A DNA stretch of 25,116 bases from CAUTXO01 sp963542625 (GTDB lineage: Bacteria > Campylobacterota > Campylobacteria > Campylobacterales > SZUA-545): the NCBI GenBank assembly GCA_963542625.1, contig CAUTXO010000022.1:1-25116 (forward strand). Direction: 5' to 3'. The notes beneath the pieces are model-generated. The model made no database searches. It had not been told where the DNA came from and saw only the letters and a list, made by a program, of their open reading frames with translations. This document shows positions 1 through 7,435 of this stretch, one piece after another. Made by a program: the position numbers and the translations under genes. Position 1 is the stretch's first letter; each line of letters opens with the position of its first letter.

Positions 1-270
1 AAGATCTTAGGTGGTGCTTTGGCTTAGGAGTTTATGCGCGCTAGATCTTTGGTGCTTTGCAAGCTTTGGCTAGTGCTTCCGCGCCTTGTGTTATTTTGAG
101 CCCACGAGCGGTTTAGCGCGGCGTGAGCGTTAGATCTTAGTCGCCAGTTGGCAGCGAGCAGGCGCGGGCGCTAGATTTTTTGCGTGCTAGACCTAGCCTA
201 GATCTCGCCTTAGATCTTGCCCCATCTCACCCTAGATCCTGCCCCACCCAGATCTTACGCGCTCCAGCTC
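1..270. repeat. Non-coding stretch with dispersed AGATC-type short repeats
   Basis: No credible gene is visible. The stretch holds seven GATC sites, most inside AGATCT or TAGATCTTG contexts (near 3, 43, 133, 201, 212, 231 and 250), where about one would be expected by chance. The intervals are irregular and the flanks (CTAGATCTTGCC, CTAGATCCTGCC) match copies inside the SGNH gene at 7709-8053. It lies downstream of the minus-strand MFS gene. Its nature as a dispersed short repeat is seen directly; its function is unknown. Confidence 0.7.
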
Positions 271-1437
271 CTACCTTACCCCGCCCTTTAGCAAGGCGCT
301 TGCTACAATCACCACCGCAAAGCCCACCACGACGATGACAAACGGCAAAACGGGGCTTGCCGCGTAAATGGCGGTGCTTGCAATCGGCGCTATTGCGCTG
401 CCTAGCCCTTGCGCGGCGGAGACTGTCCCAGCCGCTATTCCTTGCTCGTGCTTATTCACAAAATTTACCGCCATCACGTTCGCGCTTGGGAAGATTAGCC
501 CCAGCCCAAAGCCGCCAATGCAAAAGCCAAGAATTAGCACAAACTCACTATTCATCAGGCATACAAGCGTATAGCCAAGCACGCCAAGCGCCGCGCCCCA
601 GCGCAGCAGGGCAGTAGGGCTAGCCTGTATTTTGGAGACGAAAATTTGCGAAACGATAAACACGCCGCCAACCGCCGCCAGCCCGTATCCCGTGAGCTTT
701 GCCGCCTCAAGCGTGCTTAGCCCCAGCCTATCCATCGCGTAAAAGCCCATATTCACTTGCGAGCTCATCACGGCAACCATCGCGATGAAAATCGCCAGCA
801 TCGGCAGCCGCAGCCTTGCGTCAAAGATCTTTATAGGCAGATTCTGCTCGCTAGCCGTGCCCTTTTCATCGTCCAAAAACGCCCAGAGCGCAAAAAGCCC
901 CAAAAACGGCAGCACGGCAAAAACATACAGCGGCGCAGCAAGCCCAAAGCCAGCCAGCAGCGCGCCAATGGTCGGCCCAAGCACCATTCCAATGCCGTTT
1001 GCCGCACCCAGCTTTGCGATGTAGGGCGTGCGTTTAGCAGGCTCGACCTTATCGGCAATGAGCGCGTTTGAAACGGGCGTAATGGCGGCGTAAAACGCGC
1101 CTATCATTGTGCGCGTGGTAACCAAAACAAGCAAAGAAACAAGCACGCCAAAGCTAATTTCTAGCGCCAAATTCACGTAAATTGCCAGCAAAAGGTAGAA
1201 GATCCCAACGCCAAAAACGCCCACCATTAGGATCTTTTTGCGCCCGATGATGTCGCTTTTTCTGCCCCAAAACCTAGAGAGCAAGACCCAAAAAACGCCC
1301 GCTAGGCTCACAGTAAGCCCCGCGTGCCACTCTTGCATACCAAGCTCGCGAATAATCGGCGCGATGATGGCAACAAACACCATCACAGCTGACGAACACA
1401 GCACGTTAATTAGCATTAGTAGTTTGATTTCTTTCAC
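271..1437 (-). CDS. MFS (DHA1-type) efflux transporter
   Basis: A 388-residue inner-membrane protein with about twelve hydrophobic segments, the usual size of a drug/H+ antiporter-like major facilitator. The loop after TM2 carries motif A (GRKSDIIGRKK), and the TM5 region has GPTIGALLAG, similar to antiporter motif C. By family it should export small molecules using the proton gradient; the substrate cannot be read. The start is GTG at 1437, preceded by GAGGGCGAA as ribosome binding site. It stands alone, flanked on both sides by repeat-rich non-coding DNA. No strong alternative identity is apparent. Confidence 0.88.
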   Translation of the reverse strand: MKEIKLLMLINVLCSSAVMVFVAIIAPIIRELGMQEWHAGLTVSLAGVFWVLLSRFWGRKSDIIGRKKILMVGVFGVGIFYLLLAIYVNLALEISFGVLVSLLVLVTTRTMIGAFYAAITPVSNALIADKVEPAKRTPYIAKLGAANGIGMVLGPTIGALLAGFGLAAPLYVFAVLPFLGLFALWAFLDDEKGTASEQNLPIKIFDARLRLPMLAIFIAMVAVMSSQVNMGFYAMDRLGLSTLEAAKLTGYGLAAVGGVFIVSQIFVSKIQASPTALLRWGAALGVLGYTLVCLMNSEFVLILGFCIGGFGLGLIFPSANVMAVNFVNKHEQGIAAGTVSAAQGLGSAIAPIASTAIYAASPVLPFVIVVVGFAVVIVASALLKGGVR

Positions 1438-1744
1438 TTCGCCCTCGATTTTTTAAACAAACGCGGCATTTTAATCCTTTTTGGTTTAGTCTTAGCGGGG
1501 TTAGCAGCCGCGGCGGGAGTGGATCTTAAGCGGCAAGAGCGCGCAGTGAATATAAAGGCAAGAGATCTTAGGCGGGCTTAGGATCTAAGATCCGCAAAAT
1601 CTTAGGATCTGCCAAGGTCTCAAGCGTTACGATCGGATCCAGCGCTTGCGTTAGATTTTGCGCGGATATGCAGAAAGTGGGCGTGGCGGGTGCGGGAGCG
1701 CAACGGGTGCGGCAACGTTACGGCGCGCGTAACAAGCGTTCGCT
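1438..1744. repeat. Repeat-rich intergenic DNA upstream of the MFS gene
   Basis: No gene is seen. Between about 1560 and 1645 there are six GATC sites in about 80 bases (AGATCT, GGATCT, AGATCC, GGATCT, CGATCG, GGATCC). The AT-rich part at 1441-1490 is the likely location of the MFS promoter, but no clear -10/-35 pair was picked. Confidence 0.55.
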
Positions 1745-1909
1745 TTAAAATTGCGCCTTGTTCGTGCAAATGTCAATCACAGCGTCTAGGGCGTTAGGCT
1801 TGATGTTTTGCGTAAAGGCTTCAAGGCTAGCGCGGCCTTCGTAGCCGCTGGTTACCGCGTAGGCGTTTATTTTGGCAGCACCAGCTTTTGCAGGTGTAAG
1901 ATCTAAACG
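1745..1909 (-). pseudogene. Remnant of an unidentified protein-coding gene (C-terminal fragment)
   Basis: The minus strand has an open frame from just after a TAG at 1910-1912 to a TAA at 1745-1747. It encodes about 54 residues of ordinary protein-like composition, including KINAYAVTSGYEGRASLEAF and ending ICTNKAQF. There is no ATG, GTG or TTG at the beginning and no ribosome binding site. The upstream DNA is repeat-derived low-complexity sequence. I read it as the tail of a gene whose front was lost into the repeat region. The family was not recognised. Confidence 0.4.
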
Positions 1910-2220
1910 CTAATTTCGCACAAGATCTTAAGCTTACTAAGCATTAGAACCAAAGTCACCCGTGAGATTTAAGCCCAACGATCCTCGCAAAGCTCGCTAG
2001 ATCTTGCAAGATCTAAGCGCCAAAATCGCATAAGATCCAAGCCAACAAGCCCAGAGATCCACGCAAGATCCAAAGCCCAAGCAAGATCCTGTAAGCTCAC
2101 CAGCACCGCTAGATCCAAAGCCCACGCAAAGCAAGCCCGTTGATCTACGAGATCCAAGCGCCTGTAGATCCAGCCAGATCCTACAAGATCCAAGCGCTAA
2201 GCCCGTCCCCAATCCGCGCG
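1910..2220. repeat. Dense AGATC(C/T) repeat cluster
   Basis: About fourteen GATC sites lie in roughly 300 bases, nearly all in the form (C/T)AAGATCCAAG, TAGATCTTGC or close variants, spaced about 10 to 35 bases. Long open frames here translate to repetitive DLAWALDLAW-like strings and are products of the repeat, not genes. The cluster begins directly after the stop codon of msrAB. Confidence 0.75.
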
Positions 2221-2225
2221 TAAAA

Positions 2226-3239
2226 CTACTTCACAAAGGGCAAAAACTTGCCGTAGCCCTTTTTCTCCATCTCTTCAAGCGGGATAAACTTTAGCGCCGC
2301 ACCGTTAATGCAATAACGCAAACCGCCCTTTTCCTTGATGCCGTCAGTGAAAACGTGCCCTAGGTGGCTATCCCCCACGCGCGAGCGCACCTCCGTTCGC
2401 TCCATTCCGTGCGATTTGTCGGCTTTGTAATCGATTGCGTCTGTGGTAATAGGCTTAGAAAAGCTCGGCCAGCCGCAGCCCGCATCGAATTTATCCGACG
2501 AGCTAAAAAGCGGCTTACCGCTGACGACATCAACGTAAATGCCTTTTTTATTCATTTTGTCGTATTCGCTTGAGTAGGGCTTTTCCGTCGCGTTTTCTTG
2601 CGTAACCTTGTAGGCAATTGGCGAGAGCTCTCTTTTTAGCACCTCATTTTGCGGCTTTTTAAAGGGCGCGTCGTCAAAGAGCGGCTCTTTTGCAAGCCCT
2701 AGATCCACGTGGCAATAGCCGTGCGGATTTTTGCCAAGGTAGTCTTGATGATAATCCTCCGCTTTTACGTAATTTTTTAGCGGCTCCACCTCTACGGCTA
2801 TTGGCTTTGAGAGCTTCTTTTGCTCCATCGCAAAAAAGCTTTTCACGGTGGCAAGATCCGCTGGATCTGTGTAGTAGATTCCCGTTCGATACTGCCTGCC
2901 GACGTCGTTTCCTTGCTTATCCACAGAGGTTGGATCTATCACCCTAAAATAGTGCAAAAGCAGCTCGGCAAGGTCTATTTTTGCCACGTCATAAACGATA
3001 TGCACCGTCTCGGCGTGGCCGCTTTTTTTTAGATCTTTATACGTCGCGCTTTCGCCCTTGCCGTTTGCGTAGCCCACGTCTGTTTTGATGACGCCGCCAA
3101 GCTGCTTAAAGTAGCCCTCCACGCCCCAAAAACACCCGCCCGCTAGGTAAATTTCCTTTGTTACGGTCTTGTTTGCGCCCGTTGCCGTCATTGCCGCTCC
3201 TAGTATGAAAAATAAAAAAATCCGCTTTAAAACGTTCAT
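2226..3239 (-). CDS. msrAB: Periplasmic fused methionine sulfoxide reductase MsrA-MsrB
   Basis: This 337-residue fusion repairs oxidised methionine; MsrA reduces the S- and MsrB the R-sulfoxide. Residues 1-22 form a signal peptide, so it acts outside the cytoplasm. The MsrA domain (about 28-180) has GGCFWG with catalytic Cys36 and GYCHVDL near 176. The MsrB domain (about 205-330) has CGWPSF (Cys255), HLGHVFTDG (His295) and RYCING with catalytic Cys310. The two CxxC zinc pairs of many MsrB proteins are absent. A fused MsrAB is typical of Helicobacter, where it lies near nifS-nifU. The ATG at 3239 overlaps the stop of the truncated antitoxin frame (ATGA), so translation may be coupled. Confidence 0.96.
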   Translation of the reverse strand: MNVLKRIFLFFILGAAMTATGANKTVTKEIYLAGGCFWGVEGYFKQLGGVIKTDVGYANGKGESATYKDLKKSGHAETVHIVYDVAKIDLAELLLHYFRVIDPTSVDKQGNDVGRQYRTGIYYTDPADLATVKSFFAMEQKKLSKPIAVEVEPLKNYVKAEDYHQDYLGKNPHGYCHVDLGLAKEPLFDDAPFKKPQNEVLKRELSPIAYKVTQENATEKPYSSEYDKMNKKGIYVDVVSGKPLFSSSDKFDAGCGWPSFSKPITTDAIDYKADKSHGMERTEVRSRVGDSHLGHVFTDGIKEKGGLRYCINGAALKFIPLEEMEKKGYGKFLPFVK

Positions 3240-3460
3240 TTTCGTCCAATTTTTGAAAAATTTCGCGCCATTTTACAATAAAGTTTATTTTTTAAAGATC
3301 TTTTGCCCGCCCGCGCCAAACCCGCGCGCGTTATGTCGTCAAGGGCGCTTAATATCTCATCGGCATTGCCATCTTGCAAAACTTGCGTAAGGTAGGCTTG
3401 GGCGTCTTGCTCGGCTTTGATGTAGCTTGCCGCGTCAAATTTTCTAAGCTTTGTTTTCAT
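3236..3460 (-). pseudogene. Truncated addiction-module antitoxin (HigA/antidote-type), helix-turn-helix lost
   Basis: The 74-residue frame starts at ATG 3460 behind a good ribosome binding site (AAAGGATC). Its first ~46 residues (KFDAASYIKAEQDAQAYL, then EILSALDDITRA) match the N-terminal half of the chromosomal 'probable addiction module antidote protein' family as I remember it. That family continues into a helix-turn-helix of about 45 residues (QIAKETGLSRESLY-like). Here the sequence switches to an unrelated Arg/Lys-rich tail near residue 47 and ends in an ATGA overlap with msrAB. No RelE/ParE-like toxin is visible beside it. It is probably a decayed antitoxin, though it may still help translation of msrAB. 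Confidence 0.6.
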
Positions 3461-3488
3461 TTTAGATCCTTTAGGATTTACTTCGTTA

Positions 3489-3502
3489 TATCCAGATGGA
3501 TA
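3489..3502. promoter_or_regulatory. Short inverted repeat between divergent small ORFs
   Basis: TATCCA-GA-TGGATA forms a 6+6 inverted repeat located 29 bases upstream of the truncated antitoxin ATG and overlapping the ATG of the divergent 49-residue ORF. Antitoxins of this type often autorepress through such palindromes, so it could be an old operator. That role is inference; the arms are short and could be chance. Confidence 0.25.
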
Positions 3503-3645
3503 CAAGCAGTGTAAAAATTTGCGTTGTCGTCGTGCGCGATTTTTACGCTTACAAAAATATCGATGAAGCCTTGTTGCCAAAGGACAAACCCCGCGCTGGG
3601 CTTGACGATTTGCAAAAAATTCTAGAATGGATAAAAAATGGCTAA
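3496..3645 (+). CDS. Small unrecognised protein (49 aa) overlapping moaD
   Basis: ATG at 3496, stop TAA at 3643-3645, overlapping the MoaD-like gene by 8 bases (ATGGCTAA). The product (with DFYAYKNIDEALLPKD, then LDDLQKILEWIKNG) has normal protein-like composition and an amphipathic C-terminal helix. There is no clear ribosome binding site, and an in-frame TAG lies at 3472-3474, so it may be the tail of a broken gene. The overlap with the next gene is the main argument that it is or was real. The family was not recognised. Confidence 0.4.
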   Translation: MDTSSVKICVVVVRDFYAYKNIDEALLPKDKPRAGLDDLQKILEWIKNG

Positions 3646-3856
3646 GGTAAGATTTTTAGGCTCAAGCCGCGCGGATGTGGAGATCGCGGCAAAAGATCTA
3701 AGCGAGCTAGCGCAAATACTAAGAGCAGACAAAACACTTACTGAATATCTCAAAACTTGCGCCGTTAGCATTAATGGAAACATCGTCAAAGATCTAAGCA
3801 CCAAACTAGCTCCACAAGATGAAGTTTGCCTTTTACCCCCCGTCTGTGGGGGGTGA
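3638..3856 (+). CDS. moaD: MoaD-like sulfur carrier protein (molybdopterin synthase small subunit)
   Basis: A 72-residue beta-grasp protein ending in LLPPVCGG. The C-terminal Gly-Gly is the adenylation and thiocarboxylation site of MoaD/ThiS sulfur carriers, and the PPVxGG ending favours MoaD over ThiS. MoaD donates sulfur to precursor Z with MoaE to make molybdopterin. MoaE and MoeB are not in this window. The nearby cysteine desulfurase NifS could be the sulfur source, but that is inference. It starts inside the end of the preceding ORF with no strong ribosome binding site, suggesting translational coupling. One AAAGATCTAAGC repeat-like stretch sits inside the gene at about 3693. Confidence 0.85.
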   Translation: MAKVRFLGSSRADVEIAAKDLSELAQILRADKTLTEYLKTCAVSINGNIVKDLSTKLAPQDEVCLLPPVCGG

Positions 3857-4161
3857 AATTTTGGCGCAAAGTGCTAGCTTGCAAAAATTTTCTAGCAATT
3901 TAAGATCTAGCCTAAACCAGGCGCCAACTTAAGCCAATAATTTTAAAATCTTTTTTCACGGGCGATTGCTGTTTGCTAATTGCGTGCTGCTGATTGTGCT
4001 TTGCGGATTGCGCTTTATGTTTTGCAGATTGCGTATCGCGCTTTGCAATTTACGCTTGCAATTGCTATACGATTTGCGGCGCGGGTTTAAAAAATAAATA
4101 AGACGGATTTTATCTTATTAGCTGTAAGATTGCGTTTTAAATTAACTGGAGAAGGATTTCA
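3857..4161. other. Intergenic region with degenerate TTGCG repeats and the likely nifS promoter
   Basis: No gene is seen. From about 3958 to 4080 there are many loosely repeated words built on GATTGCG and GCTTTGC, a degenerate short tandem repeat unlike the AGATC family. Further on, TAAGAT at 4125-4130 is a plausible -10 box for nifS, 31 bases before its ATG, and GGAGAAGGA at 4148-4156 is a strong ribosome binding site. Confidence 0.45.
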
Positions 4162-5346
4162 ATGCAGCGAATATATCTTGATAACAATGCTACCACCAAG
4201 CTTGACGAGCAGGTCGTGCGCATTATGCAACCGTATTTGAACGAGAAATACGGCAACCCGAACTCCTTGCATTCTTTTGGGACGGAGATCCACGAGGATC
4301 TTATAAGCGCGATGACTAAGATCTACGATGGCATCGGCGCGCGCGATGAGGACGACGTGCTTGTTACTAGCTGCGCGACTGAAAGCAACAATAGCGTCAT
4401 AATGAACGCTTATTATAGTTTGATCCAGCCGGGCGCTAAGGATCACATCATCACGTCATCAGTCGAGCACCCGGCGGTGCTAGCTGCCTGCCGCTTTTTG
4501 GAGACTTTGGGCGTGCGCGTAACGTATTTGCCCGTCGATGAGGACGGCGTGCCTAGCATTCTTGACCTAAAAGACGCCATCACCGATAAAACCGCGCTTG
4601 TTTCTATAATGTGGGCGAATAACGAAACGGGTATGGTTTTCCCCGTCATCGATATGGCGCGGCTGGCGAAGGAGCGCGGCGCGTTATTTCACACAGACGC
4701 TGTGCAAGCCATCGGCAAGCTGCACGTGGATCTTAAATACACAGACATCGACTACCTAAGCTTCAGCGCGCATAAATTTCACGGGCCAAAGGGCATAGGC
4801 GGGCTGTTTATCAAAAAGGGCGCGCCTTTTATTCCGTATTTTCACGGTGGCGAGCAAATGGGCGGCAAGCGCGCGGGAACGCTAAATGTGGCGGGCATCG
4901 TTGGTATGGGCGAGGCAATGCGGCTGGCTAAGGCGTCCTTAAACTACGAGCTAAAAGAAGTAAAACGCCTGCGAAACAAGCTAGAAGACGAGCTTTTAAA
5001 GATCCCCGATACCTTTGTGGTAGGAAACAAAGACGAGCGCGTCCCGAATACCATTTTGATAAGCGTCAAGGGCGTTGAAGGCGAGGCGATGCTTTGGGAT
5101 CTTAACAAAGCGGGCATTGCCGCAAGCACAGGGAGCGCTTGTGCGAGCGAGAGCCTAGAAGCAAACCCGATTTTAACGGAGATCGGTGCGGATAAGGAGC
5201 TAGCGCACACGGCGATACGCCTTTCGCTTTCGCGCTTTACGACAGAGGACGAAATAAACAAGGTAATAGACGTGTTTCCAAAGGCGGTCGCGCGCCTTAG
5301 AAGCATTTCATCAAGCTATGCAGGCAAAGGAGAAAACAATGGCTAA
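4162..5346 (+). CDS. nifS: Cysteine desulfurase NifS
   Basis: A 394-residue PLP enzyme that takes sulfur from cysteine and passes it as persulfide to the NifU scaffold. The PLP lysine is in SAHKFHGPKG (Lys205). His103 in SVEHPA stacks on PLP and Asp179 lies in HTDAVQ. The active cysteine is Cys327 in STGSACASES. In Campylobacterota this NIF-type pair is the housekeeping Fe-S assembly system, and no nitrogenase gene is near. The start ATG at 4162 has a strong GGAGAAGGA ribosome binding site. Its end overlaps nifU by 8 bases. Confidence 0.97.
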   Translation: MQRIYLDNNATTKLDEQVVRIMQPYLNEKYGNPNSLHSFGTEIHEDLISAMTKIYDGIGARDEDDVLVTSCATESNNSVIMNAYYSLIQPGAKDHIITSSVEHPAVLAACRFLETLGVRVTYLPVDEDGVPSILDLKDAITDKTALVSIMWANNETGMVFPVIDMARLAKERGALFHTDAVQAIGKLHVDLKYTDIDYLSFSAHKFHGPKGIGGLFIKKGAPFIPYFHGGEQMGGKRAGTLNVAGIVGMGEAMRLAKASLNYELKEVKRLRNKLEDELLKIPDTFVVGNKDERVPNTILISVKGVEGEAMLWDLNKAGIAASTGSACASESLEANPILTEIGADKELAHTAIRLSLSRFTTEDEINKVIDVFPKAVARLRSISSSYAGKGENNG

Positions 5347-6304
5347 GAACGATCTAATAGGCGGCGCGCTTTGGGATGAATACTCAAATAAGGTCGCCGA
5401 TAGAATGAACAACCCTAGAAATTTGGGCGAAATTGGCGAGCAAGAAGCGCGTGATATGAACTGTCGTTTGGTGGTTGCGGACTTTGGCGCGGAGTCTTGC
5501 GGGGACGCGGTGCGGCTTTATTGGGCGGTCGATGAAGCAAGCGGCGTTATCAAAAAATCCACCTTCAAAAGCTTTGGTTGCGGGACGGCGATTGCTAGCA
5601 GCGATATGATGGCGGAGCTTTGCACGGGGAAAACGGTTGATGAAGCCGTTAAGATCACGAACATTGACGTGGAAAAAGCCCTGCGCGACACGCCCGACAC
5701 CCCCGCCGTGCCACCGCAAAAAATGCACTGCTCCGTGATGGCTTACGACGTGATTAAAAAGGCGGCGGCGGCTTACAAGGGCGTGGATATGGAAGCCTTT
5801 GAGCAAGAGATCATCGTGTGCGAGTGTGCGCGCGTGAGCCTTTCGACGATCAAGGAAGTTATCAAGATCAACGATCTTAAGACCGTGGAAGAGGTTACGA
5901 CCTACACCAAAGCCGGCGCGTTTTGCAAGTCCTGTGTGCGCCCGGGCGGTCACGAGCAGCGGGAGTATTATTTGGTGGATATTTTAAAGGAAACAAGGGC
6001 GGAGATGGATAAGGAGCGCTTAACAAACAGCGCCACGACGGATGATTTTTCGCAAATGTCGATGGTGAATAAGATTAAAACGATAGAAGCCGTGCTAGAC
6101 GATGAGATCCGCCCGATGCTAGTGCTTGACGGCGGGAATATGGAGCTTTTGGACGTGGTCGTTGGGCAGGAAAACATTGACATTTACATTCGCTACCTTG
6201 GCGCGTGCAGCTCTTGCGGGCTTGGTAGCACGGGCACTCTCTATGCCATTGAAGAAAAGCTAAAAGAAAGGCTAGATCCTAAGATCCGCGTTTTGCCCGT
6301 TTGA
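5339..6304 (+). CDS. nifU: Fe-S cluster scaffold NifU
   Basis: A 321-residue modular scaffold on which Fe-S clusters are built before transfer to apoproteins. Residues 1-145 are the IscU-like domain with Cys54 (SCGDA), Cys81 (GCGTA) and Cys131 (HCS). Residues about 155-205 are the [2Fe-2S] Bfd-like domain with Cys161, Cys163, Cys196 and Cys199. Residues about 245-321 are the Nfu domain with the CSSC pair 290/293. An upstream in-frame ATG exists at 5318, but the ATG at 5339 is preferred because AAAGGAGA (5326-5333) is correctly spaced and the product then begins MAKNDLIGG, as in relatives. Co-translated with nifS. Confidence 0.96.
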   Translation: MAKNDLIGGALWDEYSNKVADRMNNPRNLGEIGEQEARDMNCRLVVADFGAESCGDAVRLYWAVDEASGVIKKSTFKSFGCGTAIASSDMMAELCTGKTVDEAVKITNIDVEKALRDTPDTPAVPPQKMHCSVMAYDVIKKAAAAYKGVDMEAFEQEIIVCECARVSLSTIKEVIKINDLKTVEEVTTYTKAGAFCKSCVRPGGHEQREYYLVDILKETRAEMDKERLTNSATTDDFSQMSMVNKIKTIEAVLDDEIRPMLVLDGGNMELLDVVVGQENIDIYIRYLGACSSCGLGSTGTLYAIEEKLKERLDPKIRVLPV

Positions 6305-6332
6305 CGCGGGCTGGATCTATTGAATATAAAGC

Positions 6333-6376
6333 AAATTGTCCCTAAAATCCGCCAAGCCTTAGGGCAAATTTATTTT
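6333..6376 (+). terminator. Probable terminator after nifU
   Basis: CCCTAA (6340-6345) pairs with TTAGGG (6359-6364), and the outer AAATT/AATTT bases extend the stem after a two-base mismatch. The right arm is followed by TATTTT. It lies after the nifU stop and just before the phase-variable lipoprotein. Confidence 0.5.
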
Positions 6377-6388
6377 AAAGGAAAAATA

Positions 6389-7149
6389 ATGAATTCATTA
6401 TTTTCTAGCGTGCGGGGGGGGGGGCAGCCTATAAACTTTCTCTCCTGGCCTTGGTTGGTGCGGTAGCACTTGGTTTAAGTTCTTGCGGATCTAGTAAGAG
6501 TGGCGGCTCAAAAAGCGATGCTATTGACTCTCTTGATATAAAGATCCCAGATAAAAGCAAAACGAATTTTACTGATGGCGATAAGTTTCCTGGCGTTCCT
6601 TACGCTGATTACAACGCTATGATCTTTGGAAGTGGCGTAAATAAGGAATTCACAGACTTCAAAAATAAAACAGAAACCGCGCTTAAAGTTACTTGCGATA
6701 CGACATACGGCAGCGGCGATAGCGGCGTTATGACTTGCGATGGCGAAGAAATGGGCGTCAAAACTAGCGTAAAAGTTACAGTAAATGGCGATACTCCGCT
6801 CAAAGCAAACATCGAGCAAAAGAGCAAAACTGGCAAGCAAATTACATACACCGAATACAATACGGCTGATAAATCCTACAAAACTAGGTATTCCATTAAG
6901 GGCGCGGGCAACGATGTTGAAGGGCTTTTTGAAGTTAAGCTAGAAATGAAAGACGATACGCTCAAAGAAGGCAATCTTTTGAATATGAAAGGTTACGCTG
7001 ACGTGCAAGGCAAACTTGCGGTTTTTGAAGGCGTGAAGCATAATGTTAAGACGGCTGAAACAGTTGATGAATACAACACAACCGTTACGCTAACGCCAAG
7101 CAACGTTAAAGATTTTCCATTGCAAAAAGCAACTCTTATTGGGGAATAA
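6389..7149 (+). CDS. Phase-variable lipoprotein, out of frame in this sequence
   Basis: The ATG at 6389, behind AAAGGA, begins MNSLFSSVR and runs into a tract of 11 G (6414-6424). With 11 G the frame ends at TAG 6470. With 12 or 9 G it joins a signal peptide (AAYKLSLLALVGAVALGL) and lipobox LSSC, then a 220-residue hydrophilic protein rich in Lys, Thr and Gly. The downstream frame cannot start much earlier because TAG lies at 6406-6408. The protein should be lipid-anchored in the envelope and switched by G-tract slippage; this copy reads OFF. A weak TTG at 6451 could give a shortened product without a normal signal peptide. No family was recognised; a beta-rich envelope protein is likely. Confidence 0.85.
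6414..6424 (+). repeat. Poly-G contingency tract (11 G) in lipoprotein signal region
   Basis: Eleven G lie between codon 9 and the hydrophobic core of the signal peptide. The frame arithmetic shows that adding one or removing two G restores a full signal peptide and lipobox. Tracts of 8-12 G are the classic slippage switches of Campylobacter and Helicobacter. Confidence 0.9.
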
Positions 7150-7187
7150 ACCTGAGCAAGACTAATAGGCAAAAGGGTTATTGGATT

Positions 7188-7228
7188 TAGATCTTGGCTT
7201 TGCCAGCAGCAACGGTAGCCAAGATCTA
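7188..7228. terminator. 12-bp perfect inverted repeat after lipoprotein gene
   Basis: TAGATCTTGGCT (7188-7199) and AGCCAAGATCTA (7217-7228) are perfectly complementary around a 17-base loop. It lies 38 bases after the lipoprotein stop and could form a strong RNA hairpin, though no U-run follows directly, so termination is inferred. Each arm contains AGATCT, linking it to the dispersed repeat family. Confidence 0.5.
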
Positions 7229-7343
7229 TGCAAACCGCTTTTAAAAAACATCTAACAGCTTAGCTCTTTCTTACGGCTTTGCGGTTGCCTTGTAATAAAA
7301 ATAAGCATTGAGTATATTTTAAATTCCTTGGTTGGGTTATGTG

Positions 7344-7358
7344 AAAAACGAAGTTTTT
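7344..7358. terminator. Small AT-rich hairpin between convergent genes
   Basis: AAAAAC-GAA-GTTTTT forms a 6-bp stem between the convergent lipoprotein and SGNH genes. It could serve weakly in both directions, but it has only one GC pair and no long U-run. The remaining intergenic DNA (7230-7435) shows nothing else. Confidence 0.3.
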
Positions 7359-7435
7359 ATAGTTATTGTATCCACCTCGCATTGAAAGCTTTATGATTGT
7401 TTGCTTTTTCTTTTTTATTGTATGTGTGTGTTGCG

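Noticed and set aside
1969..2212. Two overlapping minus-strand ORFs rich in DLAWALDLA
   Set aside because: The translation is only the AGATCC repeat read in frame; no start context and no domain-like sequence.
5318..5338. Upstream ATG start for nifU at 5318
   Set aside because: The ATG at 5339 has a well-spaced AAAGGAGA and gives the expected N-terminus.
5384..5953. 189-codon antisense ORF over nifU
   Set aside because: It is a shadow frame of a strongly conserved gene, with no start signal and a His/Arg-rich composition.
4162..6304. Nitrogen fixation locus, from the names nifS and nifU
   Set aside because: No nitrogenase or nif regulator is present; in Campylobacterota this pair is the general Fe-S assembly system.
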